Shown here piece after piece: positions 9,183-18,093 of a stretch of 64,000 nucleotides of DNA; the stretch's first letter is position 1; each line of letters begins with the position of its first letter. Both the position numbers and the translations under genes were made by a program. A model generated the notes under the pieces. It saw nothing but the letters and a program-made list of their open reading frames with translations. It was not told the DNA's origin and searched no databases. Source of the stretch: Bradyrhizobium australiense (GTDB lineage: Bacteria; Pseudomonadota; Alphaproteobacteria; Rhizobiales; Xanthobacteraceae). The stretch covers positions 372,001 through 436,000 of the forward strand of contig NZ_JAAVLX010000001.1 of assembly GCF_013114825.1 (NCBI RefSeq). The letters run 5' to 3'.

Positions 9183-10463
9183 ATGACCGGATATTCACGC
9201 CGTGATTTTCTAAGCCTGACCGGATCGGCCGCTGTCGCCGCGATGGCCGGACCTGCCAATGCTGCGATGGGATCGAACGACAAGTTCGACCTTGTGATCA
9301 AGAGCGGCGACGTGCTGGACCCGAGCCAGTCGCTCAGGGGCAAGCGCGACATCGGCATTCGCTGGGGCGTGATCGAAGCTGTCGAGAACGAAATCCCGGC
9401 CGCGCGCGCCGCCAAGACCATCGATGCGTCAGGCAAGCTGGTAACGCCCGGCCTGATCGACCTGCATTCCCACGTCTATCCCTACGGTTCGGCGATCGGT
9501 ATTCCCGCCGACGAACTGGTGCAGGCGCAGGCCACCACCACGGTGGTCTCGGCCGGGGATGCCGGCGTCAACAATCTCGCGGCGCTGCGGCGGTAAATCG
9601 TGGCGCAATCGCGGGCGCGGATTTACGCCTTCGTCCACATCGCCAACAACGGCCTGTCCGGCTTCCCGGTCGCCGAGCTCTACAACATCGACTACGCGCA
9701 GGTCGAAGCCTGCGCGATGGCGCTGGCGGAAAATCCGGATTTCCTGCTCGGCGTGAAGGTGCGGATGTCGGAGAACGTCATCGCCAAGCACGGCCTTGAG
9801 CCGCTCAAGCGCGGCATCAAGGCCTGCGAAATGTGCGGCTGGCCGGCCAAGATGATGGTGCATATCGGCGGCGTCGAGACCAAGGAATTGATGTCTGACA
9901 TCCTCGACCTGCTGCGGCCGGGTGACGTGCTGACCCATTGCTACTCCGGCGCGCCAAATATCGCGGGCGTCTTCACCAATATCGTGCAGGACGGCAAGCT
10001 GTTGCCGGCGGCGCTATCGGCCAAGCAGCGCGGCGTAATGTTCGATGTCGGCCATGGCGGCGGTAGTTTCGACTTTACGGTGGCCGAGGTGGCGATTCCC
10101 GCCGGCTGCGGGCCGGACACGATCTCCTCCGACATCCACGTCTTCTCCGGCAACTCGCCGGGCATGCCGTATCTACCGAACGTCATGAGCAAGTTCATTC
10201 TGCTGGGATATACGGTGGAGCAGGTGGTGGCGATGGCGACCACGGCGCCGGCGAAGATCATCAATCGCGCGCCCAAGATCGGCACGCTGCAGATCGGCGC
10301 GCCCGGCGACGTCGCCATCATGGATCTCGTGGAAGCGCAGACCTCGTTCGTCGACACCCGCAACAACAAGCGCGAGGGCAAGCTGCTGCTCAAGCCGGTG
10401 CAGACGGTGATCAACGGCGTGCCGTTCGGCCGGCCCTACCAGGCGCCGTTCGCGGTGCGCTAG
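9183..10463 (+). pseudogene. Tat-exported amidohydrolase/deacetylase interrupted by one in-frame TAA
   Basis: The frame begins at ATG 9183 (after a GGGGGAGCG site) with a twin-arginine signal, SRRDFLSLTG. It continues into a cyclic amidohydrolase core: LIDLHSHVYPYGSA (metal HxH), then TAA at 9594-9596, then the same frame resumes with IVAQSRARIYAFVHIANNG. Later come MVHIGG, DVLTHCYSG, GHGGGSFDF and ISSDIHVFS, all expected metal or active-site regions. Read through, the protein would be about 426 aa, a normal length. The stop removes two thirds of the enzyme. Restart at GTG 9600 would lose the HxH metal site and the signal. It is a recent nonsense mutation or a base-calling error; a TAC/TAT or TTC codon is the likely ancestor. 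Confidence 0.85.
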
Positions 10464-10473
10464 CTTCGCCCAT

Positions 10474-11352
10474 TCACTTTGATAATCGCTGCGTGCGGAT
10501 ATCGCCGACGATGTCGGCAATGACGGCGCCCATCACCAGGGCGCCGCCGGCCAGCACCCGCAGCGTCGGAAACTCGCCAAATCCCACCCATATCCAGAAC
10601 GGCATCAGCGGTGTCTCCAGCGTGGAGATCAGGGCGGCCTGGCCGGACGGCAGCAGGCGCGAGCCGAGGAAAAACAGGGTCAGCCCCAGCGCGACCTGAA
10701 AGCATCCGAACATCGCGAGAATGAGCAGGTCGAACCCGGTTATCGCAGCTATTCCGTGGGCGAAGGGCATGCTGATAACGCTGCCCAGGATGTTCGACAT
10801 CGCTGCAGCGGCGACCATCGGCGTATTCTTGTGCCGCCGCACCATCACTGTCATCGCAGCGATCGCCAGCGCCATGAAGCAGGCAAGGGCGATTCCGAGA
10901 ATGTCGGAACCGGCGCGCGCGTTACCGACGATGATCATGACGCCGCCGAGCGCCACGATGCTCGCCAGCATGGTTCGCAGTTGTGGGATTTCCCGCAACC
11001 ACACCCAGGCAAGCGCGGCCGCGAGGAAAGGACCCGTTGCGATGATGATCGCGACATTGGACACGTTCGTGAGCTGCAGCGAAGGGATGAAGGCGATCAT
11101 CGCCAATGTCGAGAACGACGCGACAAGCCAGCCGTTTTTGTCCATCCTGGTCAGATCCCGCAGGCCGGCGCGACCTTGCAACAGCACCATCAAGATAATG
11201 ATGAGGCCGCCGCCGAACAATCCGCGCCAAAACAGGATGGTCCAGGAGTCGTAGGGAAGCAGCCGTGTAAAAAACGGCGCGGTGCTCCAGGCAATGGCGG
11301 CGGCGACGACGAGGGCAATGCCTAGGCGATGCTGGGAGCGCGCCTCCGTCAT
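10474..11352 (-). CDS. DMT-superfamily (EamA) transporter (292 aa)
   Basis: Ten predicted transmembrane helices arranged as two EamA repeats. The N-terminal GIALVVAAAIAWSTAPFF and the second-half start GIALACFMALAIAAMTVMV mark the two halves. The family exports amino acids or metabolites across the inner membrane; the substrate is unknown. It lies 7 bases downstream of the FAD monooxygenase stop on the same strand, so the two are probably one transcript. It is convergent with the broken amidohydrolase, with a 10-base gap. Confidence 0.88.
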   Translation of the reverse strand: MTEARSQHRLGIALVVAAAIAWSTAPFFTRLLPYDSWTILFWRGLFGGGLIIILMVLLQGRAGLRDLTRMDKNGWLVASFSTLAMIAFIPSLQLTNVSNVAIIIATGPFLAAALAWVWLREIPQLRTMLASIVALGGVMIIVGNARAGSDILGIALACFMALAIAAMTVMVRRHKNTPMVAAAAMSNILGSVISMPFAHGIAAITGFDLLILAMFGCFQVALGLTLFFLGSRLLPSGQAALISTLETPLMPFWIWVGFGEFPTLRVLAGGALVMGAVIADIVGDIRTQRLSK

Positions 11353-11359
11353 CAGGGAA

Positions 11360-13042
11360 TCAATCCGGGCTGGGGGTGAGGCTTCGGCCGATCAGATTGC
11401 TGATGAGGCGTTCGGGATTATCCGGGATCGCGTCGCCGCGCCAGGCGACGTGCTGATCGGTGCGCGCCAGGATAAGTTTGCGGTCGCCGCCCCCGGAAAC
11501 ATCGACGATGTTGAACGGGACGCCGTTGCCGCGCATCGCATCGGTCAAGGGCGCAACCAAAACATCCGGATCGTACCGCAAAAGCGTATAGCCCGGCCCC
11601 AGCGCATCATAGACCGGCCGGCCATCGGCTAGTTTCGCGAACGGAAGCCGGCATCCCGGCGTCGAAGACGGCGTGAAGTCCGCCATCGTGAAACCCGGAT
11701 GTTCGGCACCGTCATAGGCGATGATCGGGGAGCGGTCGTAGAAGTAACCAAAGTTGAGGCCGGCGCAGCAATATTGTTGCACGTTCAGGTCATAGGCCGC
11801 TTGCCCCACCTGCTTGCGGACGGCATCGCCCTCCGGCCCCGGCTGCTCGATCTCTTCGGGAACAGCGCGGCGTTGGCTCAGGACCTTGCCCGCCATCTCC
11901 ATCGCAAAGCGGGACACCTGTTCGGTGATCGGAAGGCGCTCGGCCTCATAGGCCTCGAGGATGGCAATGTCGGCCCATCCTTGCAGATAGGCCGCGAGCA
12001 GCCAGGCGAGGTTGGTGGCGTCCGCGATCCCGGCATTCATGCCGTAACCGGCATAGGGCATCCACAAATGCGCTGCGTCCCCGCAGATGAAGGCGCGGCC
12101 CTTGCGAAACCGGTCGGCGACGAGGCGGCGGCCGACCCAGTCTTCCTTGCTCAGAATCTCGTATTCGAAATCGGGGCCAACGCCGAGGATGGCGCGGATC
12201 GAGGCGTCGCGATCGACCGACTCGAATGTCTCGTCTTCGCGATTGAGATGGTTGTGGATCAACCATTTCTCGCTGCCGTCAATCGCGACCACCGTGCCGC
12301 AGCGCCGCGGATTGAGCGACAGCGTCATCCAGGCGGGCCGGTCCATCAGGCAGAGCAGGGCGGGCGCGTGGATATAGGTCGATTGCACGCGCTGGATGAT
12401 CGGCGTTCCCTGCAGATTGGCGTCGATAGCCTTGCGAACCAGCGAACGCGCGCCGTCGCAGCCGACGAGGAAGTCGGCGCGAATCTGAAAGGCGGCTCCG
12501 GTATCGAGATTCCGGACGGTCGCAACGATGCCGTCATCGGCTTCGCTGAAATCCTCGAACGCGGTGCGGCTCAGAATCTGCAAGCCCTCGATGCCTGTAG
12601 CATGGGCGAACAGCACGGGTTCCATGTAAATTTGATTGATGCGGTGTGGCGGCTCGGCGGTCGGCCAATCGGTATCCGGCCCCCCCGTGGCGGTATAACG
12701 ATCGCGCCGGCAAGGAATGGGGATGCGCGAGAGCTCGATGCCCGTTGCTGTGGTGCGGTAAGAGCAATCGTTCGGGTAATCGGCCGGCAGTCCTGCGTCG
12801 CGCAGCTTTTGCGCCAGTCCGAGCCTGCGGAAAATCTCCATCGAGCGCGACGAAACGTGATTGCATTTCACGCTCGGCGCCTCGCCGGCGGCGCGCGTCT
12901 CCACGACAGTGACGGAAATTCCCCGCGTTGCGAGGTCCATTGCCAGAGTGAGGCCAACCGGGCCGGCGCCGACCACGAGAACGCTGGTCTTCACCATGTC
13001 ACTTGCCGCCTTGTCGCTTGCTGCGTTGGGACGATCATGCAT
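11360..13042 (-). CDS. FAD-dependent aromatic monooxygenase, PheA/TfdB-like (560 aa)
   Basis: Class A flavoprotein hydroxylase. The Rossmann motif VVGAGPVGLTLAMDLATRG lies at about 24-42, the DG motif (LVGCDGARSLVRK) in the middle, and the GD motif FICGDAAHLWMPYAGYG near 308. The C-terminal thioredoxin-like region is present. The start is the first ATG (13042); an inner ATG at 12997 (MVKTSVLVVGAG) is also possible and closer to the domain edge. It is probably co-transcribed with the downstream DMT transporter and divergent from a Bug binding protein, only 35 bases away. That set suggests uptake, hydroxylation and export around one aromatic compound (inference). Confidence 0.88.
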   Translation of the reverse strand: MHDRPNAASDKAASDMVKTSVLVVGAGPVGLTLAMDLATRGISVTVVETRAAGEAPSVKCNHVSSRSMEIFRRLGLAQKLRDAGLPADYPNDCSYRTTATGIELSRIPIPCRRDRYTATGGPDTDWPTAEPPHRINQIYMEPVLFAHATGIEGLQILSRTAFEDFSEADDGIVATVRNLDTGAAFQIRADFLVGCDGARSLVRKAIDANLQGTPIIQRVQSTYIHAPALLCLMDRPAWMTLSLNPRRCGTVVAIDGSEKWLIHNHLNREDETFESVDRDASIRAILGVGPDFEYEILSKEDWVGRRLVADRFRKGRAFICGDAAHLWMPYAGYGMNAGIADATNLAWLLAAYLQGWADIAILEAYEAERLPITEQVSRFAMEMAGKVLSQRRAVPEEIEQPGPEGDAVRKQVGQAAYDLNVQQYCCAGLNFGYFYDRSPIIAYDGAEHPGFTMADFTPSSTPGCRLPFAKLADGRPVYDALGPGYTLLRYDPDVLVAPLTDAMRGNGVPFNIVDVSGGGDRKLILARTDQHVAWRGDAIPDNPERLISNLIGRSLTPSPD

Positions 13043-13077
13043 TACTGAACGCCACAGAGATCATCGGGGGACCCTGA

Positions 13078-14064
13078 ATGTTTCCGTCGATCCGGCAAGG
13101 CATGATCCGCGCCCTTGTTGTTGTTTTGTCGCTGTCGTTATCGGCAATTGAAACAGCAAACGCATATCCCGATCAACCCATCAAGATCATCGTGACGTTT
13201 CCGCCCGGCGGCAGTGCCGATATCGTGATCCGCGCACTGCAGCCGGCGCTCGCGGAAATGCTGCGTCAGCCGATCGTTATCGAGAACCGGGCGGGCGCGG
13301 GCGGCAATATCGGGATCGGCGCGGTGGCGCAGGCGACGCAGGATGGCTACACGCTCGGCGTGGCCGCGGCCGGCGTGCTGACCGTCAATCCCCATCTCAA
13401 CCGCGCGGCGATGTCGTTCGATCCGATCAAGGATCTGGCGCCGGTCACCTTGCTGGCGGAAATCCCGTTCGTGCTGGTGTCTTCGCAACAATCGGCTATT
13501 GGTTCCGTCGCCGATCTCATTGCAAAGGCCAAAGCTCAACCGCAGGGCCTGTCGATCGGCCATGGCGGCAACGGAACGGCGATGCACCTGACCTCGGCGT
13601 TGCTTGCGCAAAAAGCTGGTATCGGAATTCAATTGATCGCCTACCGCGGCACCGCGCCGGCGACCACGGACGTTCTTGCCGGCCACGTCCCGCTGGCCGT
13701 GCTGGATATTCCTGCTTCCAAGCAGTTGATCGGCGACGGCAAGTTGAAGGCGCTCGGCGTCTCTGCCGCAAAACGCGTGGCCTTCCTGCCCGACGTTCCC
13801 ACGCTGGCGGAGCAGGGCCTCTCCGGCTTCGAATCCATCGGCTGGTTTGGCATCGTCGCGCCCGCCGGCACGCCGCCCGAGATCGTCAACACGTTGAATG
13901 CTGCCTTCGTGAAGGCATTGAGCGATCCCGCCGCGATCGAGAAAATCCGCGTTCTCGGCGCCGAACCCGCGCCCACCTCAGCCGAAGCCTTCGCCATATT
14001 CATCCAGAGCGAGAGTGCCAAATGGGGCAAGCTGATTGCCGAGGCCGGCATCAAGGCTGAATAG
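13078..14064 (+). CDS. Bug-family (TTT) periplasmic substrate-binding protein (328 aa)
   Basis: The signal peptide covers residues 1-29 (cleavage after ANA). The hallmark start of the mature protein follows: YPDQPIKIIVTFPPGGSADI, then IENRAGAGGNIG. These are the two ligand-loop motifs of tripartite tricarboxylate transporter receptors, which bind carboxylates. Length is standard. No TctA/TctB membrane partners are nearby, as is common for orphan Bug proteins. Its divergent position next to the FAD monooxygenase suggests a link with aromatic-acid sensing or uptake. Confidence 0.92.
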   Translation: MFPSIRQGMIRALVVVLSLSLSAIETANAYPDQPIKIIVTFPPGGSADIVIRALQPALAEMLRQPIVIENRAGAGGNIGIGAVAQATQDGYTLGVAAAGVLTVNPHLNRAAMSFDPIKDLAPVTLLAEIPFVLVSSQQSAIGSVADLIAKAKAQPQGLSIGHGGNGTAMHLTSALLAQKAGIGIQLIAYRGTAPATTDVLAGHVPLAVLDIPASKQLIGDGKLKALGVSAAKRVAFLPDVPTLAEQGLSGFESIGWFGIVAPAGTPPEIVNTLNAAFVKALSDPAAIEKIRVLGAEPAPTSAEAFAIFIQSESAKWGKLIAEAGIKAE

Positions 14065-14222
14065 GGCATGTCGCGCCGCGACTTCGCGCGTCCGTCCGGC
14101 ATGTCCGAGCGCTACGGCCCAGCGAAGCGGGCAAGGTCAACCTGTCAATCGTGCGCCTGTCGCGGATTGCGCTGGTGTTTCGCTGCGACAAGGGCTTCGT
14201 GCAACCGGGTAGCGAGACGCGC

Positions 14223-15464
14223 TCAGCTCCGAGCTCGCTTCTCTACATTCGCGATTCGAGCCGGCACGCCGAATTCCTTGCGGCAGACTTCGGCGAGTAC
14301 GGCGACGCCTTCGCGAATCTGTTCATGCGACGGGCTGGCAAAGCACAGCCGCAGCCGGCTGCCGGCATAGGCCTTGTTGGTCGACCACTCCGGTCCGGGG
14401 TTGATGGCGACGCCTGCGGCGAGCGCGGCCTGGTAGAGATTCAGCGTATCGACGTTGTCGGGAAGCTTCAGCCACAGAAAGATACCGCCCTCGGGCTCCT
14501 CGAATTCAGCCGCGGTGCCGAACTGCTCGTTGAGCGCTTCCATCAGCGTGTCGAGCTTGGCGCGCAGGCCGCGCGTCAATTTCGGCACATGGGTCGAAAA
14601 GTGCGGTGCGCAATATTCCGCCAGCACCATCTGCTCCAGCGCGCCACTTCCGGCGTCGGTCTTCAGCGCCAGCATCCGCGACATCATCTCCCAAGGTGCG
14701 ACGATGAAGCCGACCCGCAGGGCAGGAGCGATCGACTTCGAGAACGAGCCGATGTGGATGACGCCGCCGTGCTGGCTCATGGCATAGATCGCGGGCGGCC
14801 GCTCGCCCTTCCAGATCAGGTCGGCGTAGCAATCGTCCTCGAAAATCGGCACGCCGTATTGCTGCGACAGCTTCAGCATCTCCGCGCGGCGTACCTGCGG
14901 CAGGATGCTGCCGGTCGGGTTCTGTACCGTCGGGATGGTATAGATATATTTCGGCGTGATGCCGCGGCTTTTGTGGGCGGCCAGGGCTGCCGCCAGCGCG
15001 TCCATCCGCATGCCCTGATCGTCTAGGGGAATGCCGACCGTCTTGACACCGAGCCGGGTCAGCCGGGTCAGCGCACCCTGATAGGTCTCCTGTTCAACCA
15101 GCACAGTGTCGCCGCGCGCAAGCAGGGTCTGATTGACGAGATCGAGCGCTTGCAGCGAGCCGGAGACGATCATGATGTCGTCGGCGATGCAGGCGATACC
15201 GGCATCGCGCTTGAGTTTCGCGGCGAGGAATTCGCGCAAGGGGCGATAGCCCTGCGGGCCGCTGGCGAGGCCATAGGTCGCGAGCGTCTTGCCCTCGCGC
15301 CGAAGCACGGTATTGACGGCGTCGATCAGGCCTTCGACCGGCACCTGCTCGGGATCATTGTTGCCGCCGACGAAGCTGTATCTGGCAAGGCCGGTCCACC
15401 GCGCTGCCGGCGCTGGCAATCCGGCGGGCAGCAAGGGCGCAAAATCGAAGGAAGCGGTAGACAT
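14223..15464 (-). CDS. PLP-dependent aminotransferase, class I/II, 2-aminoadipate/MocR-type (413 aa)
   Basis: Fold type I aminotransferase. The cofactor motifs are SGSLQALDL (phosphate loop), IFEDDCYADL (Asp to pyridine N) and GSFSKSIAPALRVGF (Schiff-base Lys). The C-terminus ends in the substrate Arg region SRLRLCFAS. The N-terminal wHTH of full MocR regulators is absent, so this is an enzyme (LysN/AlaA-like). Start ATG at 15464. The substrate is unknown; aromatic or branched amino acids are plausible. The gene is single, facing left. Confidence 0.9.
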   Translation of the reverse strand: MSTASFDFAPLLPAGLPAPAARWTGLARYSFVGGNNDPEQVPVEGLIDAVNTVLRREGKTLATYGLASGPQGYRPLREFLAAKLKRDAGIACIADDIMIVSGSLQALDLVNQTLLARGDTVLVEQETYQGALTRLTRLGVKTVGIPLDDQGMRMDALAAALAAHKSRGITPKYIYTIPTVQNPTGSILPQVRRAEMLKLSQQYGVPIFEDDCYADLIWKGERPPAIYAMSQHGGVIHIGSFSKSIAPALRVGFIVAPWEMMSRMLALKTDAGSGALEQMVLAEYCAPHFSTHVPKLTRGLRAKLDTLMEALNEQFGTAAEFEEPEGGIFLWLKLPDNVDTLNLYQAALAAGVAINPGPEWSTNKAYAGSRLRLCFASPSHEQIREGVAVLAEVCRKEFGVPARIANVEKRARS

Positions 15465-15545
15465 GAATGTTCACTCCATTTTGTTTCTTGTTGAGAGGGC
15501 CGACCGGGCGGCTCTCTATCTCGTGTTCAGCCTAATTCTTGCAAC

Positions 15546-16088
15546 CTAGTTCTTGCCGACGACCCTGATCGGCCGCCCCTGGCTGATGAAGGCATAATGT
15601 CCGGCCCCGACGCCGCCGACCATAAACGCCTCGACCGTGGGCTCGGCGATCTCGCCGGTGGCCGCCCAGTCGACCACGAAATTGGCTCCCGTTCCGCCGC
15701 GCACGTCATTTGCGGCGATGAAGACCTCGACGGTCGCGAACGGTTTTAGCGCAATCGGGGATTTGAGGTAGCTCTCCACCATCCTGCCTGCTGTGTCGAA
15801 ATAGACGATCCGCTTCAATACCAGGGGGCGGGTTTCAGAGGCATTGTGGACGCTCAGCGTGACCGAAAAATCGGCCCGCAACTTGCCTTGGCTCATCGAG
15901 ACGCTGGAATAGACCGGCACGTAGAATGCGCCTGATACGGAAAGGCCTTCCGCAGGCATCGCCGTAAGGGAGTTTGCGAAATTCTGTTCGATTGCGCCCG
16001 CGGTCTGGGCGCTGGCGGTGGGGCCGCACAGGATCGACAACGTAGCTAGAATCGCGAGAAAAGCCCCCTTTCTACGGCTGTGACACAT
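15546..16088 (-). CDS. DUF3124 family periplasmic protein (180 aa)
   Basis: The chosen start (16088) gives a signal peptide (MCHSRRKGAFLAILATLSIL, then ASA). A longer frame to 16181 would put the signal inside the protein. The mature part matches the DUF3124 pattern as I recall it: GAFYVPVYSSV, SVTLSVHNAS, VYFDTAGRMVESYL, and a C-terminal ANFVVDWAATG. The function is unknown. It is divergent from the cation/proton antiporter gene, 58 bases away. Confidence 0.75.
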   Translation of the reverse strand: MCHSRRKGAFLAILATLSILCGPTASAQTAGAIEQNFANSLTAMPAEGLSVSGAFYVPVYSSVSMSQGKLRADFSVTLSVHNASETRPLVLKRIVYFDTAGRMVESYLKSPIALKPFATVEVFIAANDVRGGTGANFVVDWAATGEIAEPTVEAFMVGGVGAGHYAFISQGRPIRVVGKN

Positions 16089-16146
16089 TGCTTGTTTGAC
16101 CCTTGCGCCGGGACCTCTAGGTTGCAGGAGGGGGAAGTCCGGAACC

Positions 16147-17874
16147 ATGCACGAGCTTATTCGCGATATCACCTTATGCATCCTGTTCGCTTGGGGGCTC
16201 GGCCTGCTGGCGCATTTTTCTCGGCAGCCGTTGATCCTGGCCTACCTTATCGCCGGGTTCTTCATTGGTCCATTCGGCATGGAGTGGGTCAAGTCCCGGG
16301 AGTCGATCACCGTCATCTCCGAACTCGGCCTGATCTTCATGCTGTTCATGATCGGGTTGGAAATCGACCTGAAGAAGATCGTGCGCGCCGGCAAGGTCAT
16401 CCTGTTTGCCGCGGGCGGGCAACTGATCGGCGGCTGCCTGCTCGGACTGTTGTTCTTCATCGGGATCGGCCTGTCGATAGGCAGCGGGGATTTCGACGCG
16501 CTCTATCTCTGCGTCGCTTGCGCGCTGTCGAGCACGGTCATCATCGTCAAGGTGCTCTACGAGAAGCGCGAGCTCGACACGCTGCCGGGGCGGATTACGC
16601 TCGGCGTGCTGGTGTTGCAGGATATTTTCGCCATCCTGTTCCTGGCGGTGCAGCCGAGCCTCGATAGTCTGCAAGTGAGCGTGATCCTCTTATCGATCGC
16701 CCGGGTCGGCGTGCTGGTGGCGACGGCGCTCGTGCTCAGCCGCTATGTGCTGCCGTGGCTGTTCCATCAGATCGCGCGCCGGCCGGAATTGATCCTGCTC
16801 GGCGCACTGGCCTGGTGCTTCCTGATCGGCGAGATCGCGGAGAGGCTGCACCTGTCGCGCGAGATGGGCTCGCTGGTAGCGGGGGTTTCGCTGTCGACTT
16901 TCCCCTATGCGCTCGACGTCACCGCCAAGGTGACGACGCTGCGCGACTTCTTCATCACGCTGTTTTTCGTTTCAATCGGCATGACGATCCCGATCCCCGG
17001 TGCGTCGGTGATCGGGCTGGCGCTCGCGATCGCGGCCTTCACCGTCATCAGCCGTGTGGTGACGACGTTCACGCCGCTCTATCTGATGAAGCAGGGCCTG
17101 CGCGCCAGCCTGTTGCCGGCGATCAACCTGGCGCAGATCTCGGAATTCTCGCTGGTCGTGATCCAGACCGGCGTGATGGCGGGTCACATCAGGACCGAGA
17201 CGTCGAGCGCGGCATCGTTCGCCTTCGTGGTGCTGGCGGTCCTGAGCACCTTTGTCATGGGCCGCAGCGACCAGGTCACGCGCAGCCTGATCGGCCCGCT
17301 GAAGCGGATCGGGTTTCGCGATCTCGATCACAAGCATGAGGCCGACGGAGGGCGTGAGGGCGGGCACGGGGAGGCGCGCCGGATCGTCATTCTCGGGTTC
17401 TTTCGCGCAGCCAGCGCGCTGGTTGCCGAGATCGAGCGCCTCAATCCGGCGGTGCTGGAGCAGATCACCGTGATCGACTTCAATCCGCTGGTGTTCCGCA
17501 CCTTAACGGATCGCGGCATGCACGTGGTCTACGGCGATATCAGCAACGTCGATACACTGGTGCACGCCGGCGTCGGCAAGGCCGAGCTGATCATCCTCAG
17601 CATCCCGGACTCGCTGTTGAAGGGCGCCGACAACGAAAAGCTGGTGCGCCACGTCCGCTCGCTCAATCCGACCGCCAAGATCGTCGCCACCGCGGAGATC
17701 CTGGCAAATGTTGTCGACCTCTACGAGGCCGGAGCCGATTACGTGACGGTGACCAGGCTCAGCGACGCCCACGAGCTTTACAAGGTGATCGAAGCGGCCC
17801 AGGCTGGGCTTTTGGCGGACAAGCGGGCCGAGACCGACGCGCTGCTCAGCGAGCGCCGCGAGGTGCTGCCGTAA
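16147..17874 (+). CDS. CPA2 cation:proton antiporter, KefB-like, with TrkA-N domain (575 aa)
   Basis: Inner-membrane antiporter moving K+ or Na+ against H+. About 12 helices fill residues 1-390, with the conserved LAYLIAGFFIGPFGMEW and FMLFMIGLEID. A cytoplasmic Rossmann (TrkA-N) domain starts near 414. Its usual nucleotide loop GxGxxG reads GFFRAAS, so NAD/NADH binding may be altered. The acidic end of strand 2 (VIDFNP) and the GDISN motif are kept. The start at 16147 is chosen over 16096 because an AGGAGGGGG sequence lies upstream of it and the first helix begins right after. Confidence 0.9.
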   Translation: MHELIRDITLCILFAWGLGLLAHFSRQPLILAYLIAGFFIGPFGMEWVKSRESITVISELGLIFMLFMIGLEIDLKKIVRAGKVILFAAGGQLIGGCLLGLLFFIGIGLSIGSGDFDALYLCVACALSSTVIIVKVLYEKRELDTLPGRITLGVLVLQDIFAILFLAVQPSLDSLQVSVILLSIARVGVLVATALVLSRYVLPWLFHQIARRPELILLGALAWCFLIGEIAERLHLSREMGSLVAGVSLSTFPYALDVTAKVTTLRDFFITLFFVSIGMTIPIPGASVIGLALAIAAFTVISRVVTTFTPLYLMKQGLRASLLPAINLAQISEFSLVVIQTGVMAGHIRTETSSAASFAFVVLAVLSTFVMGRSDQVTRSLIGPLKRIGFRDLDHKHEADGGREGGHGEARRIVILGFFRAASALVAEIERLNPAVLEQITVIDFNPLVFRTLTDRGMHVVYGDISNVDTLVHAGVGKAELIILSIPDSLLKGADNEKLVRHVRSLNPTAKIVATAEILANVVDLYEAGADYVTVTRLSDAHELYKVIEAAQAGLLADKRAETDALLSERREVLP

Positions 17875-17894
17875 AAATGGCCCTGCGTAGCGTG

Positions 17895-17982
17895 CGTAGC
17901 CCGGATGAAGCGCGGCGAAATCCGGGACTCTCGCAAACGGGGGCGCCTTCCCCGGATTGCGCTGCGCTCCATCCGGGCTACG
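17895..17982. repeat. REP-like palindromic repeat, family B copy 1
   Basis: Inverted arms CGTAGCCCGGAT...AATCCGGG and CCCCGGATTGCG...ATCCGGGCTACG. The same arms bracket the transposase remnant at 38954-39254. It lies right after the antiporter gene. Confidence 0.88.
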
Positions 17983-18093
17983 GGCTGGCATTCTGGTATG
18001 CCTGCGGACGCCGTTCTGCCCCGCGTATTGACGCTGGCGCAGGACATTGAGTCCGGCTAATGCACTGGCTGAAGATAGCGAGATCCAGAGAAA

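Noticed and set aside
17983..18093. FMN riboswitch before ribB
   Set aside because: None of the conserved FMN aptamer segments (AGGGGC...) is present in this short stretch.
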